Position numbers and translations under genes: made by a program | Shown here: positions 1 through 10,168 of the stretch, piece by piece | Layout of the letters: each line of letters begins with the position of its first letter | How positions within the stretch are numbered: position 1 is the first letter of the stretch | Origin: Oleiagrimonas citrea | GTDB lineage: Bacteria; Pseudomonadota; Gammaproteobacteria; Xanthomonadales; Rhodanobacteraceae | Assembly: GCF_012395255.1 (NCBI RefSeq) | Contig: NZ_JAAZQD010000003.1 | Location: 1-64,000 of the forward strand | Reading direction: 5' to 3' | Length of the DNA: 64,000 nucleotides | Notes under the pieces: generated by a model | What the model saw: the letters and a program-made list of their open reading frames with translations, nothing else | Database searches by the model: none | Told to the model about the DNA's origin: nothing

Positions 1-752
<752 letters not shown>

Positions 753-764
753 TTGCAAGACCGC

Positions 765-791
765 GGGACCGGAGCCTCGCGCTCCGGTCCC
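765..791 (+). terminator. Perfect 11-bp hairpin between tuf and rpsJ
   Basis: Arms 765-775 (GGGACCGGAGC) and 781-791 pair perfectly around a 5-base loop. No U tract follows, so this is either a weak terminator/attenuator or an mRNA-stabilising or processing hairpin separating tuf from the S10 block. Function is inferred. Confidence 0.55.
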
Positions 792-865
792 GAATCACGG
801 CATCGGTGAGAAGCCGCTGTCATTCCAAGTTGTAGAAACGTTCTTTCGATAAACAGGACACGGTT

Positions 866-1177
866 ATGGCGAACCAGAAGATTCGCATTCGGCTCAAGGC
901 CTACGATCATCGTTTGATCGATCGTTCCGCCGGCGAGATTGTCGAGACGGCCAAGCGCACCGGCGCCACGGTTCTCGGCCCCATCCCGCTGCCGACCAAG
1001 ATCGAGCGCTACACCATTCTTACGTCGCCGCACGTCGACAAGGATGCGCGCGATCAGTACGAGACCCGTACGCACAAGCGAGTGCTCGACATTGTCGACC
1101 CGAACGACAAGACCGTGGACGCGCTCATGAAGCTTGACCTCGCCGCTGGCGTGGACGTTCAGATCAAGCTCGGTTGA
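866..1177 (+). CDS. rpsJ: 30S ribosomal protein S10
   Basis: Small-subunit protein S10, also the NusE antitermination partner. It has 103 aa, the usual length, starting [19 protein letters not shown] with the conserved family core [12 protein letters not shown] and the ending DVQIKLG. An ATG start follows GGACACGGTT. It is the first gene of the S10 block, 113 bases after tuf and 20 before rplC. Confidence 0.98.
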   Translation: MANQKIRIRLKAYDHRLIDRSAGEIVETAKRTGATVLGPIPLPTKIERYTILTSPHVDKDARDQYETRTHKRVLDIVDPNDKTVDALMKLDLAAGVDVQIKLG

Positions 1178-1197
1178 GCGATAGACAGGATACGAAG

Positions 1198-1839
1198 ATG
1201 AGTATCGGACTGGTTGGCCGCAAATGCGGCATGAGCCGGATCTTCACCGAAGACGGCACGTCGATCCCGGTGACGCTGATCGAAGCGACGCCGAATCGCG
1301 TGACGCAGGTGAAGACCGAAGACAACGATGGCTACAGCGCCGTCCAGGTGACCGCGGGCGCCAAGCGCGCGTCCCTGCTGACGAAGCCGGCCAAGGGGCA
1401 TTACGCCAAGGCCAAGGTCGAGCCGGGCCGTGGTCTGTGGGAATTCCGTGTCAGCGCCGAAGACGTTGCCAAGTACGAAGTGGGCAGCGAAATCAAGGTT
1501 GACGACATTTTCGAAGCCGGTCAGGTGGTCGACGTTGCGGGTGTGAGTAAGGGCAAGGGCTTTGCCGGCACCATCAAGCGTCACAACTTCCGTGGCCAGG
1601 ACAACACGCACGGCAACTCGCTGTCGCATCGTGTCCCGGGTTCGATCGGTCAGAACCAGACGCCGGGTCGCGTGTTCCCGGGCAAGAAGATGTCCGGCCA
1701 CATGGGTGCCGTGCGTCGTACTGCCCAGGGCCTGCAGGTGGTCAAGGTCGACGCCGAGCGTCACCTGATCGCGATCAAGGGTGCTGTCCCAGGTGCGACC
1801 GGCGGTGATGTCATCGTCCGCGCGACGGCGAAGGGTTGA
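1198..1839 (+). CDS. rplC: 50S ribosomal protein L3
   Basis: L3 binds 23S rRNA near the peptidyl transferase centre and is an early assembly protein. It has 213 aa starting [16 protein letters not shown] and contains the family motif [15 protein letters not shown] plus the [18 protein letters not shown] segment. The frame is open further upstream to a TTG at 1174, but the ATG at 1198 matches the family start and is preceded by an ACAGGATACGAAG ribosome-binding region. Confidence 0.98.
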   Translation: MSIGLVGRKCGMSRIFTEDGTSIPVTLIEATPNRVTQVKTEDNDGYSAVQVTAGAKRASLLTKPAKGHYAKAKVEPGRGLWEFRVSAEDVAKYEVGSEIKVDDIFEAGQVVDVAGVSKGKGFAGTIKRHNFRGQDNTHGNSLSHRVPGSIGQNQTPGRVFPGKKMSGHMGAVRRTAQGLQVVKVDAERHLIAIKGAVPGATGGDVIVRATAKG

Positions 1840-1850
1840 GGAGAAACGGC

Positions 1851-2453
1851 ATGGAACTGAATGTGACTGGCGCCAAGCCGATGAAGGTCTCCGAAGCCGT
1901 GTTCGGCGCGGAGTTCCGTGAACACCTGATTCATCAGGTTGTGGTGGCCTACCAGGCTGCCGGCCGTTCCGGCACCAAGGCGCAGAAGACGCGCTCGGAA
2001 GTCAGCGGCACGACCAAGAAGTCCAAGCGCCAGAAGGGCGGCGGTGCGCGCCACGGTGCGTTGACTGCGCCGATCTTCGTCGGCGGTGGCGTGACCTTCG
2101 CGGCGAAGCCGCGCAGCTTCGAGCAGAAGGTCAACCGCAAGATGTATCGCGGCGCGCTGCGCTCGATCGTGGCCGAGCTGAACCGCAAAGACCGCTTCAA
2201 GGTGGTCGAGGATTTCGGTCTCGATTCCGCCAAGACCAAGGCTATGGCTGCGAAGTTGGCCGAGCTGGAAGTCAGCGGTCGTGTACTGCTGGTGTCCGAG
2301 AATGCCAGTGAGGAACTGTATCTGGCGGCGCGCAACATCCCGTATGTGCACGTCGTCGACGTTGCCGCCCTGAATCCGGTCAGCCTTGTCGGTGCCGATT
2401 ACGTGGTGGCGACGGTCGAGTCGGTGAAGAAGCTCGAGGAGTGGCTGGGATGA
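1851..2453 (+). CDS. rplD: 50S ribosomal protein L4
   Basis: L4 lines the peptide exit tunnel; in E. coli it also represses the S10 operon. It has 200 aa starting [19 protein letters not shown]. The basic loop [13 protein letters not shown] is the exit-tunnel extension. The ATG at 1851 is chosen over an upstream in-frame TTG (1836) because GAGGAGAAA lies just before it and the family starts here. The stop overlaps the start of rplW by four bases. Confidence 0.97.
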   Translation: MELNVTGAKPMKVSEAVFGAEFREHLIHQVVVAYQAAGRSGTKAQKTRSEVSGTTKKSKRQKGGGARHGALTAPIFVGGGVTFAAKPRSFEQKVNRKMYRGALRSIVAELNRKDRFKVVEDFGLDSAKTKAMAAKLAELEVSGRVLLVSENASEELYLAARNIPYVHVVDVAALNPVSLVGADYVVATVESVKKLEEWLG

Positions 2454-2740
2454 GCAACGAACGCATTCTCAATACGCTGCGTGGCCCGCACATCTCCGAG
2501 AAATCGGCGCTGCTCGGCGAGCACAACCAGTATGTTTTCGTGGTCGCGCCGGACGCGACCAAGGCTGACGTCAAGGCGGCTGTGGAAAACCTCTTCGACG
2601 TGACCGTCGAGCGGGTGAATATCGTCAACGGCAAGGCCAAGACCAAGTCGTTCCGCTTCCGCACCGGCAAGCGCCAGGGCAAGCGCAAGGCCTACGTCCG
2701 TCTCGCCGATGGCCAGACCATCGACGTGTCGGCGGCCTGA
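2450..2740 (+). CDS. rplW: 50S ribosomal protein L23
   Basis: L23 sits at the tunnel exit and docks SRP and trigger factor. It has 96 aa ([19 protein letters not shown]...) with the conserved [18 protein letters not shown]. The ATG is in an ATGA overlap with the rplD stop, indicating translational coupling; a GTG three codons upstream is in frame but less likely. Confidence 0.97.
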   Translation: MSNERILNTLRGPHISEKSALLGEHNQYVFVVAPDATKADVKAAVENLFDVTVERVNIVNGKAKTKSFRFRTGKRQGKRKAYVRLADGQTIDVSAA

Positions 2741-2758
2741 TCCAGGAGTTGAATTTCG

Positions 2759-3586
2759 ATGGCACTGATCAAACTCAAGCCAACCTCTGCAGGACGCCGT
2801 TCCACGGTGCGCGTGTCCACGCCGGGTCTGCACAAGGGCGCGCCGTACGCGGCGTTGACCGAGGCGCAGTCCCGCACCGGTGGCCGCAACCACCATGGTC
2901 GCATCACCACGCGTCATCGCGGCGGTGGTCACAAGCAGCTGTATCGCATCATCGACTTCAAGCGCAACAAGATCGGCATTGCCGCTCGCGTCGAGCGCCT
3001 GGAGTATGATCCGAACCGTACCGCGCACATCGCGCTGGTCTGCTACGCCGATGGTGAGCGCCGCTACATCATCGCGCCGAAGGGTCTGGAAGTGGGCGAC
3101 CGCATCCTGGCCGGTAGCAACGCGCCGATCAAGCCGGGCAACAGCCTGCCGCTGCGTAACATCCCGGTCGGCACCACGGTGCACTGCATCGAGCTGAAGC
3201 CCGGCAAGGGCGCGCAGATCGCTCGCAGCGCTGGTGCCTCGGCACAGCTGGTCGCCCGCGAGTCGGCGTACGCCACCCTGCGCCTGCGTTCGGGCGAGAT
3301 GCGTCGCGTCTCGATCGAGTGCAGCGCGACGATCGGCGAAGTCGGCAACAGCGAGCACAGCCTGCGCAAACTCGGCAAGGCCGGCGCAAAGCGCTGGAAG
3401 GGCATTCGCCCGACCGTCCGCGGTGTCGCGATGAACCCGGTCGACCATCCGCACGGCGGTGGTGAAGGCCGTACCTCCGGTGGCCGTCATCCGGTCAGCC
3501 CGTGGGGCACGCCGACCAAGGGTTACAAGACCCGTAACAACAAGCGCACGCAGCAGTTCATCGTGCGTCGCCGCAGCAAGAAGTAA
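2759..3586 (+). CDS. rplB: 50S ribosomal protein L2
   Basis: L2 is needed for subunit joining and peptidyl transferase activity. It has 275 aa ([15 protein letters not shown]...), full length. It shows [16 protein letters not shown], the [17 protein letters not shown] segment with the conserved histidine near the catalytic centre, and the basic tail RRRSKK. It lies 18 bases after rplW. Confidence 0.98.
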   Translation: MALIKLKPTSAGRRSTVRVSTPGLHKGAPYAALTEAQSRTGGRNHHGRITTRHRGGGHKQLYRIIDFKRNKIGIAARVERLEYDPNRTAHIALVCYADGERRYIIAPKGLEVGDRILAGSNAPIKPGNSLPLRNIPVGTTVHCIELKPGKGAQIARSAGASAQLVARESAYATLRLRSGEMRRVSIECSATIGEVGNSEHSLRKLGKAGAKRWKGIRPTVRGVAMNPVDHPHGGGEGRTSGGRHPVSPWGTPTKGYKTRNNKRTQQFIVRRRSKK

Positions 3587-3598
3587 AGGGAGACGATC

Positions 3599-3871
3599 AT
3601 GCCGCGTTCTTTGAAGAAAGGTCCGTTCGTCGACCTGCACCTGCTGAAAAAGGTGGAGGTCGCCTCCGCCGCCAACAATCGGCGTCCGATCAAGACCTGG
3701 TCGCGTCGCTCCATGGTCCTGCCGGAAATGGTCGGCCTGACCATTGCCGTTCACAACGGTCGCCAGCATGTCCCGGTGCTCATCAACGAGAACATGGTCG
3801 GGCATAAGCTCGGCGAGTTCGCGGTGACGCGCACCTTTAAGGGCCATTCCGGCGACAAGAAGTCGAAATGA
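3599..3871 (+). CDS. rpsS: 30S ribosomal protein S19
   Basis: S19 binds 16S rRNA in the head of the small subunit together with S13. It has 90 aa starting [18 protein letters not shown], with the family motif [16 protein letters not shown]. The ATG follows AAAGGGAGACGATC. It lies 12 bases after rplB. Confidence 0.98.
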   Translation: MPRSLKKGPFVDLHLLKKVEVASAANNRRPIKTWSRRSMVLPEMVGLTIAVHNGRQHVPVLINENMVGHKLGEFAVTRTFKGHSGDKKSK

Positions 3872-3885
3872 CGATGGATAGCACG

Positions 3886-4215
3886 ATGGAAGCCAAAGCG
3901 ATCCTGCGCAGTGCGCGCATCTCGGCGCAGAAAGTGCGTCTGGTGGCCGACATGGTCCGCGGCATGCCCGTGGGCAAGGCCGAAGGCCTGCTCGAGTACA
4001 CCAACAAGAAGGCTGCGCACCTGGTGCGCAAGGTGCTGCTGTCCGCCGTCGCCAACGCCGAAAACAATCTCGGTGCCGATGTCGACGAGCTGAAGGTGGC
4101 GCGCATCTTCGTGGATGAGGGCCCGACCATGAAGCGCATGCATGCACGCGCCAAGGGTCGTGGTTCGCGCATCCTGCGCCGTACCAGCCACATTACTGTC
4201 GTCGTCGGCGACTGA
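3886..4215 (+). CDS. rplV: 50S ribosomal protein L22
   Basis: L22 contributes to the tunnel wall; its beta-hairpin reaches the constriction. From [20 protein letters not shown] the protein is 109 aa, matching the family. Two further in-frame ATGs lie upstream at 3868 and 3874; the 3868 codon overlaps the rpsS stop (ATGA) and would add six residues. I prefer 3886 by homology, but the coupled 3868 start remains possible. Confidence 0.94.
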   Translation: MEAKAILRSARISAQKVRLVADMVRGMPVGKAEGLLEYTNKKAAHLVRKVLLSAVANAENNLGADVDELKVARIFVDEGPTMKRMHARAKGRGSRILRRTSHITVVVGD

Positions 4216-4231
4216 TACGAGGACGAAAACG

Positions 4232-4945
4232 ATGGGTCATAAAGTTCATCCCACCGGCATCCGCCTCGGCATTTCCAAGGACTGGAATTCCAAGTGGTAT
4301 GCCAACAAGGGCCACTATGCCGAGTATCTGGCCGCCGACCTGAAGGTCCGCGATCTGCTGAAGACCAAGCTGAAGCAGGCCGGCATCTCGCGCATCCAGA
4401 TCGAGCGTCCCGCCAACAACGCGCGCATCACCATTCACACGGCTCGTCCGGGTGTGGTGATCGGCAAGAAGGGCGAGGATATCGAGAAGCTGCGTCAGCA
4501 GGTGACCAAGGTGATGGGTGTTCCCACCCACATCAACGTCAGCGAAGTGCGCAAGCCGGAACTGGACGCGCAGCTGGTCGCCGAGTCGATCGCCAACCAG
4601 CTCGAGCGCCGCATCATGTTCCGCCGCGCCATGCGTCGCGCCGTCGGTAATGCCGTGCGCCTGGGCGCCTTGGGCATCAAGGTGCACGTCGCCGGCCGCC
4701 TGAACGGCGCCGAGATCGCGCGTTCCGAGTGGAGCCGCGAGGGCCGTGTGCCGCTGCATACCCTGCGTGCGGACATCGATTACGGTTTCGCCGAGGCGCA
4801 CACCACCTACGGTGTGATCGGCATCAAGGTCTGGGTCTACAAGGGTGAGATCTTCGATCTGGAAGCCGCCGAGGAAGCGAAGGACGAAAAGCCGTCCGGT
4901 CGTCGCGAGGGCGGTGAAGGCCGCCGCGCTCGGGCTGCGAAGTAA
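4232..4945 (+). CDS. rpsC: 30S ribosomal protein S3
   Basis: S3 forms part of the mRNA entry channel. It has 237 aa starting [18 protein letters not shown]. It contains the type 2 KH domain with the [15 protein letters not shown] loop (about residues 71-85) and a basic, Glu/Arg-rich C-terminal tail. The open frame extends 90 bases upstream into rplV, but the ATG at 4232 follows ACGAGGACGAAAACG and is the family start. Confidence 0.98.
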   Translation: MGHKVHPTGIRLGISKDWNSKWYANKGHYAEYLAADLKVRDLLKTKLKQAGISRIQIERPANNARITIHTARPGVVIGKKGEDIEKLRQQVTKVMGVPTHINVSEVRKPELDAQLVAESIANQLERRIMFRRAMRRAVGNAVRLGALGIKVHVAGRLNGAEIARSEWSREGRVPLHTLRADIDYGFAEAHTTYGVIGIKVWVYKGEIFDLEAAEEAKDEKPSGRREGGEGRRARAAK

Positions 4946-4957
4946 GGAGTCACAGTC

Positions 4958-5371
4958 ATGTTGCAACCCAAGCGAACCAAGTACCGCAAGGTGCACAAGG
5001 GCCGTAACCGCGGCCTGAGCAACAACTCGAACCTCGTCAGTTTCGGCGAGTTCGGTTTGAAGGCGACCACCCGCGGCCAGCTCACAGCGCGCCAGATCGA
5101 AGCGGCCCGCCGCTGCATCACGCGCTACGTCAAGCGTGGCGGCAAGCTCTGGATCCGCGTGTTCCCGGACAAGCCGATCACCAAGAAGCCCATCGAAGTG
5201 CGTATGGGTTCGGGTAAGGGCAACGTCGAGTTCTGGGTCGCCCCGATCCAGCCCGGTCGCATGCTCTATGAAATCGAGGGCGTCGACGAGCAGACCGCTC
5301 GTGAAGCCTTCCGTCTGGCGGCTGCCAAGCTTTCGGTGCAGACCCAGTTTGTGACCAGGGCGGTGATGTGA
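4958..5371 (+). CDS. rplP: 50S ribosomal protein L16
   Basis: L16 positions the A-site tRNA near the peptidyl transferase centre. It has 137 aa starting [19 protein letters not shown], with [19 protein letters not shown]. The arginine in [13 protein letters not shown] is in the position hydroxylated by YcfD in E. coli (family knowledge). The stop shares one base with the rpmC start (TGATG). Confidence 0.98.
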   Translation: MLQPKRTKYRKVHKGRNRGLSNNSNLVSFGEFGLKATTRGQLTARQIEAARRCITRYVKRGGKLWIRVFPDKPITKKPIEVRMGSGKGNVEFWVAPIQPGRMLYEIEGVDEQTAREAFRLAAAKLSVQTQFVTRAVM

Positions 5372-5556
5372 TGGCTATCAACGACATTCGTGAAAAATCG
5401 GTGGAGGAGCTCAAGGAGCACCTGCTCGAGCTGCGCAAGGAGCAGTTGAACCTGCGCATGCAGCAGGGTTCCGGTCAGCTTTCCCAGCCGCATCAGCTGC
5501 GCCGTGTTCGGCGCGACATCGCCCGCACGAAATTCGTGCTGGGCGAGAAGAAGTAA
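5371..5556 (+). CDS. rpmC: 50S ribosomal protein L29
   Basis: A small helical protein at the tunnel exit next to L23. It has 61 aa ([20 protein letters not shown]...) and consists of two helices joined by a [14 protein letters not shown] turn typical of L29. The ATG shares its A with the rplP stop, so translation is coupled. A GTG three bases earlier is in frame but unlikely. Confidence 0.97.
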   Translation: MAINDIREKSVEELKEHLLELRKEQLNLRMQQGSGQLSQPHQLRRVRRDIARTKFVLGEKK

Positions 5557-5567
5557 GGACCGCCGAC

Positions 5568-5828
5568 ATGAGCGAGAATCAGAAAACAGCACGCAGCCTG
5601 CAGGGGCGCGTGATCAGCGACAAGATGGCCGATACGGTCACCGTCCTGATCGAGCGTCAGGTGCAGCATCCGGTCTTCGGCAAGATCATTCGCCGTTCCA
5701 CCAAGCTGCACGTGCACGACGAATCCGGTGCGCGTGAGGGCGACGTGGTGCGCATCGAAGAGTGCCGGCCGCTTTCCAAGACCAAGCATCATCGCGTGGT
5801 CGAAATCGTTTCGCGTGCGGAACAGTAA
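5568..5828 (+). CDS. rpsQ: 30S ribosomal protein S17
   Basis: S17 is an OB-fold primary 16S rRNA binding protein. It has 86 aa starting [19 protein letters not shown], with the conserved [13 protein letters not shown] strand pair and [16 protein letters not shown]. The ATG follows AAGGACCGCCGAC. It lies 11 bases after rpmC. Confidence 0.98.
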   Translation: MSENQKTARSLQGRVISDKMADTVTVLIERQVQHPVFGKIIRRSTKLHVHDESGAREGDVVRIEECRPLSKTKHHRVVEIVSRAEQ

Positions 5829-5843
5829 GGCGAGGGTGCAGAC

Positions 5844-6212
5844 ATGATCCAGATGCAAAGCACGCTTTCCGCGGCTGACAACAGCGGTGCCCGTGAACTG
5901 ATGTGCATCAAGGTGCTGGGCGGCTCCAAACGCCGTTATGCCCGCATCGGCGATGTCATCAAGGTGACCGTCAAGGACGCCATCCCGCGCGGCAAGGTGA
6001 AGAAGGGCGAGGTGTACAATGCCGTCGTCGTGCGTACCGCCAAGGGTGTGCGTCGTACCGATGGCTCGCTGATCCGTTTCGACGGCAACGCAGCGGTGCT
6101 CCTCAACAACAAGCTCGAGCCGATCGGCACCCGTATCTTCGGACCGGTTACCCGTGAGCTGCGCAGCGAACGATTCATGAAGATCGTTTCGCTGGCACCG
6201 GAAGTGCTCTGA
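5844..6212 (+). CDS. rplN: 50S ribosomal protein L14
   Basis: L14 forms an inter-subunit bridge and binds RsfS. It has 122 aa ([20 protein letters not shown]...), with [19 protein letters not shown] and the conserved ending [12 protein letters not shown]. It is the first gene of the spc-type part of the block, without a promoter-sized gap before it (15 bases). Confidence 0.98.
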   Translation: MIQMQSTLSAADNSGARELMCIKVLGGSKRRYARIGDVIKVTVKDAIPRGKVKKGEVYNAVVVRTAKGVRRTDGSLIRFDGNAAVLLNNKLEPIGTRIFGPVTRELRSERFMKIVSLAPEVL

Positions 6213-6227
6213 GCGGAGGCCTAGACT

Positions 6228-6545
6228 ATGAACCGTATTCAGAAGGGTGATCACGTCATCGTGACCACCGGCAAGAACAAGGGGCAGCGCGGCGATGTCC
6301 TGCGTATGGCGGGAGATCGGGTGTTCGTTTCGAACGTCAACCTGGTCAAGCGCCACACCAAGGGCAATCCGCAGGATCCCCAGGCTCCGAGTGGCATTAT
6401 CGAGCGCGAAGCCTCGATCCACATCTCCAACGTGATGCTGTTCAACCCCGCCACCAACAAGGGTGAGCGCGTGGGTACCAAGACGCTCGAGGATGGGCGC
6501 AAGGTCCGCGTGTACCGCTCGAGTGGCGAGGTCGTGGACGTGTAA
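6228..6545 (+). CDS. rplX: 50S ribosomal protein L24
   Basis: L24 initiates 50S assembly. It has 105 aa starting [20 protein letters not shown], with the KOW motif (about residues 6-32) and [20 protein letters not shown]. It lies 10 bases before rplE. In E. coli this junction holds the S8 repressor site on the mRNA; I did not find a convincing copy by eye. Confidence 0.98.
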   Translation: MNRIQKGDHVIVTTGKNKGQRGDVLRMAGDRVFVSNVNLVKRHTKGNPQDPQAPSGIIEREASIHISNVMLFNPATNKGERVGTKTLEDGRKVRVYRSSGEVVDV

Positions 6546-6555
6546 GGACGAAATC

Positions 6556-7095
6556 ATGACGCGCCTTGAAAATTTCTACAAAGAGCAAGTAGTTCCGAAG
6601 CTGATCGAGCGTTTCGGCTACGACAACGTGATGCAGGTTCCGCGCATCACCAAGATCACGCTGAACATGGGCGTGGGTGAAGCCGTGGGCAACAAGAAGG
6701 TCCTCGAAAACGCCGTGGCCGACATGGCCAAGGTGTCCGGCCAGAAGCCGGTGACGACCAAGGCTCGCGTGTCCGTCGCCTCGTTCAAGATCCGTGACGG
6801 CTGGCCGATCGGTTGCAAGGTGACCCTGCGCCGCGCCCGCATGTACGAGTTCCTCGACCGCCTGGTGAACGTTTCGCTGCCGCGCGTCCGCGATTTTCGC
6901 GGCGTCAACGGCCGTTCGTTCGATGGTCGCGGCAACTACAACATGGGCCTGAAGGAGCAGATCATCTTCCCCGAGATCGACTACGATCAGATCGACGCGA
7001 TCCGGGGCATGGATATCTCCATCACCACGACCGCCAATACCGACGAGGAAGCCAAGGCACTGCTCGAAGCCTTCAGTTTCCCGTTCCGTAACTGA
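6556..7095 (+). CDS. rplE: 50S ribosomal protein L5
   Basis: L5 binds 5S rRNA and contacts P-site tRNA. It has 179 aa starting [20 protein letters not shown], with the conserved [15 protein letters not shown] and [20 protein letters not shown]. The open frame extends 93 bases upstream inside rplX; the ATG at 6556 after GTAAGGACGAAATC is the family start. Confidence 0.98.
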   Translation: MTRLENFYKEQVVPKLIERFGYDNVMQVPRITKITLNMGVGEAVGNKKVLENAVADMAKVSGQKPVTTKARVSVASFKIRDGWPIGCKVTLRRARMYEFLDRLVNVSLPRVRDFRGVNGRSFDGRGNYNMGLKEQIIFPEIDYDQIDAIRGMDISITTTANTDEEAKALLEAFSFPFRN

Positions 7096-7109
7096 CCTTA
7101 GGTACAGAC

Positions 7110-7415
7110 ATGGCCAAGACCTCCATGGTTGAGCGCGACGTCAAGCGCGCCAAGCTCGTCGCGAAGTACGCCGAGAAGCGTGCGGCGCTGAAGAAGATCG
7201 TGCTGAATCCGGAATCCTCCTACGAGGAGAAGATGGAAGCGCAGGCGAAGCTGCAGAAGCTGCCGCGTGATTCCAGCCCGGTTCGCCAGCGCAACCGCTG
7301 CGCCCTGACCGGTCGCCCGCGTGGCGTCTACCGCAAGTTCGGCCTGGGCCGCAACAAGCTGCGCGAGGCCACCATGAGTGGCAACGTGCCCGGCCTGCGC
7401 AAGGCCAGCTGGTAA
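7110..7415 (+). CDS. rpsN: 30S ribosomal protein S14 (zinc-free form)
   Basis: S14 assembles into the 30S head. It has 101 aa starting [16 protein letters not shown]. The long C-minus form is evident: the segment [20 protein letters not shown] has a single cysteine instead of two CxxC pairs, so it binds no zinc. It ends GLRKASW, as in other gammaproteobacteria. A 130-base gap follows, unusual for this operon. Confidence 0.98.
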   Translation: MAKTSMVERDVKRAKLVAKYAEKRAALKKIVLNPESSYEEKMEAQAKLQKLPRDSSPVRQRNRCALTGRPRGVYRKFGLGRNKLREATMSGNVPGLRKASW

Positions 7416-7422
7416 ACATCGC

Positions 7423-7452
7423 TCGCCATAGCGGTTCAAGTACTGCTATACT
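7423..7452 (+). promoter_or_regulatory. Candidate internal promoter in the rpsN-rpsH gap
   Basis: TATACT at 7447-7452 is preceded by TGC (extended -10). TCGCCA at 7423-7428 matches the -35 consensus at four of six positions, with an 18-base spacer. It would transcribe rpsH and the genes downstream independently of the S10 promoter. Prediction by eye. Confidence 0.5.
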
Positions 7453-7460
7453 CGCGGGTC

Positions 7461-7489
7461 TGCCCGGCACGGTCTTCCGTGTCCGGGCA
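7461..7489 (+). promoter_or_regulatory. Hairpin in the rpsN-rpsH leader
   Basis: Arms 7461-7472 (TGCCCGGCACGG) and 7477-7489 pair with one bulged base around a TCTT loop, just downstream of the candidate promoter and 56 bases before rpsH. With no U tract it is more likely a leader structure or S8/other r-protein control element than a terminator. Role not established. Confidence 0.45.
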
Positions 7490-7545
7490 TTACAATCGAA
7501 GATTTCCGGTCAACGGATATCGGTGCACCCTCAAAGGTTTGACTT

Positions 7546-7944
7546 ATGAGCATGACTGATCCCATTGCCGACATGTTCACGCGGATCCGCAACGCCCAGG
7601 CTATGGGCAAGGCGACCGTGAGCATGCCGGCTTCCAAGCTGAAGGCGGCCATCGCCGACTTGCTGAAGAACGAGGGCTACATCCTCGGCAGCAAGGTGGA
7701 GCAGGGCGATTCCAACAAGCCCGTTCTCGAAGTCCAGCTGAAGTATTTCGAAGGCCGTCCGGCCATCGAGCGTATCCAGCGCATCAGCCGTTCGGGTCTG
7801 CGCGTGTATCGCGGCAAGGACGAACTGCCGCAGATCATCGGCGGCCTGGGCATTTCCATCATCTCGACCTCCGCCGGTCTGTTGACCGATGCACAGGCCC
7901 GTACCAAGGGTCTGGGCGGCGAAGTGCTCGGCTTGGTGGCATAA
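7546..7944 (+). CDS. rpsH: 30S ribosomal protein S8
   Basis: S8 is a primary 16S rRNA binder and, in E. coli, the translational repressor of the spc operon. It has 132 aa starting [18 protein letters not shown], with the conserved C-terminal [20 protein letters not shown]. It is preceded by a 130-base region with a promoter-like sequence and a hairpin. Confidence 0.98.
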   Translation: MSMTDPIADMFTRIRNAQAMGKATVSMPASKLKAAIADLLKNEGYILGSKVEQGDSNKPVLEVQLKYFEGRPAIERIQRISRSGLRVYRGKDELPQIIGGLGISIISTSAGLLTDAQARTKGLGGEVLGLVA

Positions 7945-7956
7945 GGGAGGATCGAC

Positions 7957-8484
7957 ATGTCTCGTATTGCCAATGCGCCGATCACCCTGCCGAAGGGCGT
8001 GGAATTCAAGTCCGATGATAGCGGCGTCACCGTCAAGGGTCCGAAAGGCACCCTGTCGCTGCACGCACTGCCGGGCGTCATCATCAACAACGAGGACGGC
8101 ACCCTGCGTTTCTCGATCGCCGATGGCGGTGAGGTCAAGTTCGCGGGTACGGCCCGCGCCCTGGTCGCCAACATGGTCAAGGGTGTTACCGACGGATTCG
8201 AGCGCAAGCTGGAGCTCGTTGGCGTCGGTTACCGTGCCTCGATGCAGGGCAAGAGCCTGAACCTCAGCGTCGGTTATTCCCATCCGGTGGTCTTCGAGGC
8301 TCCCGAGGGCATCACCATCGAGACCCCGACCCAGACCGAAGTGCTGGTGAAGGGTGCCGATAAGCAGCGCGTGGGTCAGGTGGCCGCCAAGATTCGTTCG
8401 GTGCGCCCGCCGGAGCCGTACAAGGGCAAGGGCGTCCGCTATGCGGGCGAGCGTATCAGTCTGAAGGAAGCCAAGAAGGCGTAA
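7957..8484 (+). CDS. rplF: 50S ribosomal protein L6
   Basis: L6 lies near the GTPase-associated centre. It has 175 aa ([18 protein letters not shown]...), with two repeated L6 folds. The second contains the signature [14 protein letters not shown] near the C-terminus. The ATG follows AAGGGAGGATCGAC, a strong ribosome-binding site. A 64-base gap separates it from rplR. Confidence 0.98.
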   Translation: MSRIANAPITLPKGVEFKSDDSGVTVKGPKGTLSLHALPGVIINNEDGTLRFSIADGGEVKFAGTARALVANMVKGVTDGFERKLELVGVGYRASMQGKSLNLSVGYSHPVVFEAPEGITIETPTQTEVLVKGADKQRVGQVAAKIRSVRPPEPYKGKGVRYAGERISLKEAKKA

Positions 8485-8548
8485 TGCCGCTGCGGGCCGT
8501 TCGGTCCGAGCGTTGTAAAGCCGATCCGTTTCCAGGAGTAGCAAGATC

Positions 8549-8902
8549 GTGGATAAGAATTCCGCCCGTCTGCGCCGTGCCAAGTCCACGCGCGCACACA
8601 TCCGCAAGCTGGCCGTGCCGCGCCTGACGGTGCATCGCTCGGGCAAGCATCTGTACGCCCAGGTCATCGATGCGACTGGCGGCAAGGTCGTGGCGGCTGC
8701 CTCGACCCTGCAGAAGTCGATCAACGAGGGCCTGGAAGGCACGAAGAACCTGACTGCCGCGGCCGCGGTGGGCAAGGCTGTTGCCGAACGTTCCATCGCC
8801 GCTGGTGTCGACAGTGTGGCGTTCGACCGTTCGGGCCTGAAGTATCACGGTCGCATCAAGGCGATTGCCGATGCGGCGCGTGAGGCCGGTCTGAAGTTCT
8901 GA
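8549..8902 (+). CDS. rplR: 50S ribosomal protein L18 (GTG start)
   Basis: L18 binds 5S rRNA with L5. It has 117 aa, read from GTG as [20 protein letters not shown], with the ending [18 protein letters not shown] typical of L18. No ATG fits the family start. The GTG is supported by CCAGGAGTAGCAAGATC directly upstream. A 134-base gap with hairpins follows. Confidence 0.97.
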   Translation: MDKNSARLRRAKSTRAHIRKLAVPRLTVHRSGKHLYAQVIDATGGKVVAAASTLQKSINEGLEGTKNLTAAAAVGKAVAERSIAAGVDSVAFDRSGLKYHGRIKAIADAAREAGLKF

Positions 8903-8911
8903 TGTTTCACG

Positions 8912-9020
8912 GCACGTGGTTTCGGTCCGGCTGGCCACGTGCAGTGTTCGACCATAACAAGAACGACAACAACTCCAAGCGGCTGCGGCCGTAATCTACA
9001 AGTCCCGAAATCGTTTCGGG
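8912..9020 (+). promoter_or_regulatory. rplR-rpsE spacer with two hairpins
   Basis: This non-coding spacer (8903-9036) holds a stem 8912-8919/8935-8942 (GCACGTGG with its complement) and a perfect 7-bp stem 9004-9010/9014-9020 (CCCGAAA-TCG-TTTCGGG) just before the rpsE ribosome-binding site ACAGGAAAAGAC. Neither has a U tract. Possible leader or processing structures. Confidence 0.4.
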
Positions 9021-9036
9021 CACGACAGGAAAAGAC

Positions 9037-9546
9037 ATGTCTTCGAGTGATCGTGACAATTCGGACGGCCTGCTCGAGAAGCTGATCGCCGTCAATCGTG
9101 TGGCCAAGACCGTGAAGGGTGGCCGCCAGATGAGCTTCACCGCACTGACCGTGGTCGGTGACGGCGAAGGTCGCGTGGGTTTCGGCTATGGCAAGGCGCG
9201 TGAAGTGCCGCTGGCCATTTCCAAGGCCATGGATCGTGCCCGCCGCAACATGGTGAAGATCGATCTCAACAACGGCACCCTGTGGTATGCCATCAAGGCC
9301 AACCACGGCGCGGCGCGTGTGTACATGCAGCCTGCCGCCGAGGGTACCGGTGTCATCGCCGGCGGCGCCATGCGCGCTGTGCTGGAAGTGGTCGGTGTGC
9401 GCAACGTGCTGGCCAAGGCCGTCGGTTCGCGCAACCCGATCAATCTGGTTCGCGCCACGATCAACGGCCTGAAAGCGGTTGCTTCGCCGGCGCAGGTCGC
9501 GGCCAAGCGCGGCAAGACTGTGGAAGAGGTGCTGGGCAATGGCTAA
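9037..9546 (+). CDS. rpsE: 30S ribosomal protein S5
   Basis: S5 supports decoding fidelity and helicase action at the mRNA entry. It has 169 aa ([20 protein letters not shown]...), with the S5 dsRNA-binding fold [20 protein letters not shown] and [20 protein letters not shown]. Its last codons overlap the rpmD start by eight bases. Confidence 0.98.
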   Translation: MSSSDRDNSDGLLEKLIAVNRVAKTVKGGRQMSFTALTVVGDGEGRVGFGYGKAREVPLAISKAMDRARRNMVKIDLNNGTLWYAIKANHGAARVYMQPAAEGTGVIAGGAMRAVLEVVGVRNVLAKAVGSRNPINLVRATINGLKAVASPAQVAAKRGKTVEEVLGNG

Positions 9547-9727
9547 GAGCAATGCAACCGTTCGCGTGCGCCTGGTGAAGGGCCTGCGCGGAGTGCAGCA
9601 GCGTCATCGTCTGAGCGTGAAGGCCCTGGGCCTGAACAAGCTCAATGACGTGCGCGAACTGAAGGATAGCCCGCAGGTGCGCGGCCTGATCAACAAGGTC
9701 TACTACCTGGTCCGGGTCGAGGAGTAA
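9539..9727 (+). CDS. rpmD: 50S ribosomal protein L30
   Basis: A small 5S-rRNA-proximal protein. It has 62 aa ([20 protein letters not shown]...), ending [16 protein letters not shown] as in the family. The ATG overlaps the end of rpsE by eight bases, so translation is coupled. An earlier in-frame start at 9479 gives a non-homologous extension and is not used. Confidence 0.96.
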   Translation: MAKSNATVRVRLVKGLRGVQQRHRLSVKALGLNKLNDVRELKDSPQVRGLINKVYYLVRVEE

Positions 9728-9733
9728 GCGATC

Positions 9734-10165
9734 ATGCGTCTGAATACGATCAAGCCGTCCAAGGGCTCGCGCCCGGCCCGCACCCGAGTGGGGCGTGGCA
9801 TCGGTTCCGGCCTGGGCAAGACCGGTGGCCGCGGCCACAAGGGTCAGCACGCCCGTTCCGGTGGTTATCACAAGGTGGGCTTCGAGGGCGGTCAGATGCC
9901 GCTGCAGCGTCGCCTGCCGAAGGTGGGTTTCCGCTCGCTGAAGAAGGCCGATACCGAGCAGGTATTCCTGTATCAGCTGGCCAGCGTGAAGTCCGACACC
10001 ATCGACTTCGCCACGCTGCGTGAAGCGGGTCTGGTCAGCAATCGCGCCAAGAAGGTCAAGATTGTGCTGCAGGGCAGCATCGATCGCGCGGTCAAGCTGT
10101 CCGGCGTTCTGGCCACGGCCGGCGCCAAGGCTGCCATCGAGGCAGCCGGCGGAAGCGTGGAGTAA
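9734..10165 (+). CDS. rplO: 50S ribosomal protein L15
   Basis: L15 is a late 50S assembly protein. It has 143 aa starting MRLNTIKPSKGSRPARTRVG, with the glycine-rich RGIGSGLGKTGGRGHKGQHA and GGQMPLQRRLPKVGF motifs. It lies six bases after rpmD and three before secY. Confidence 0.98.
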   Translation: MRLNTIKPSKGSRPARTRVGRGIGSGLGKTGGRGHKGQHARSGGYHKVGFEGGQMPLQRRLPKVGFRSLKKADTEQVFLYQLASVKSDTIDFATLREAGLVSNRAKKVKIVLQGSIDRAVKLSGVLATAGAKAAIEAAGGSVE

Positions 10166-10168
10166 GGC

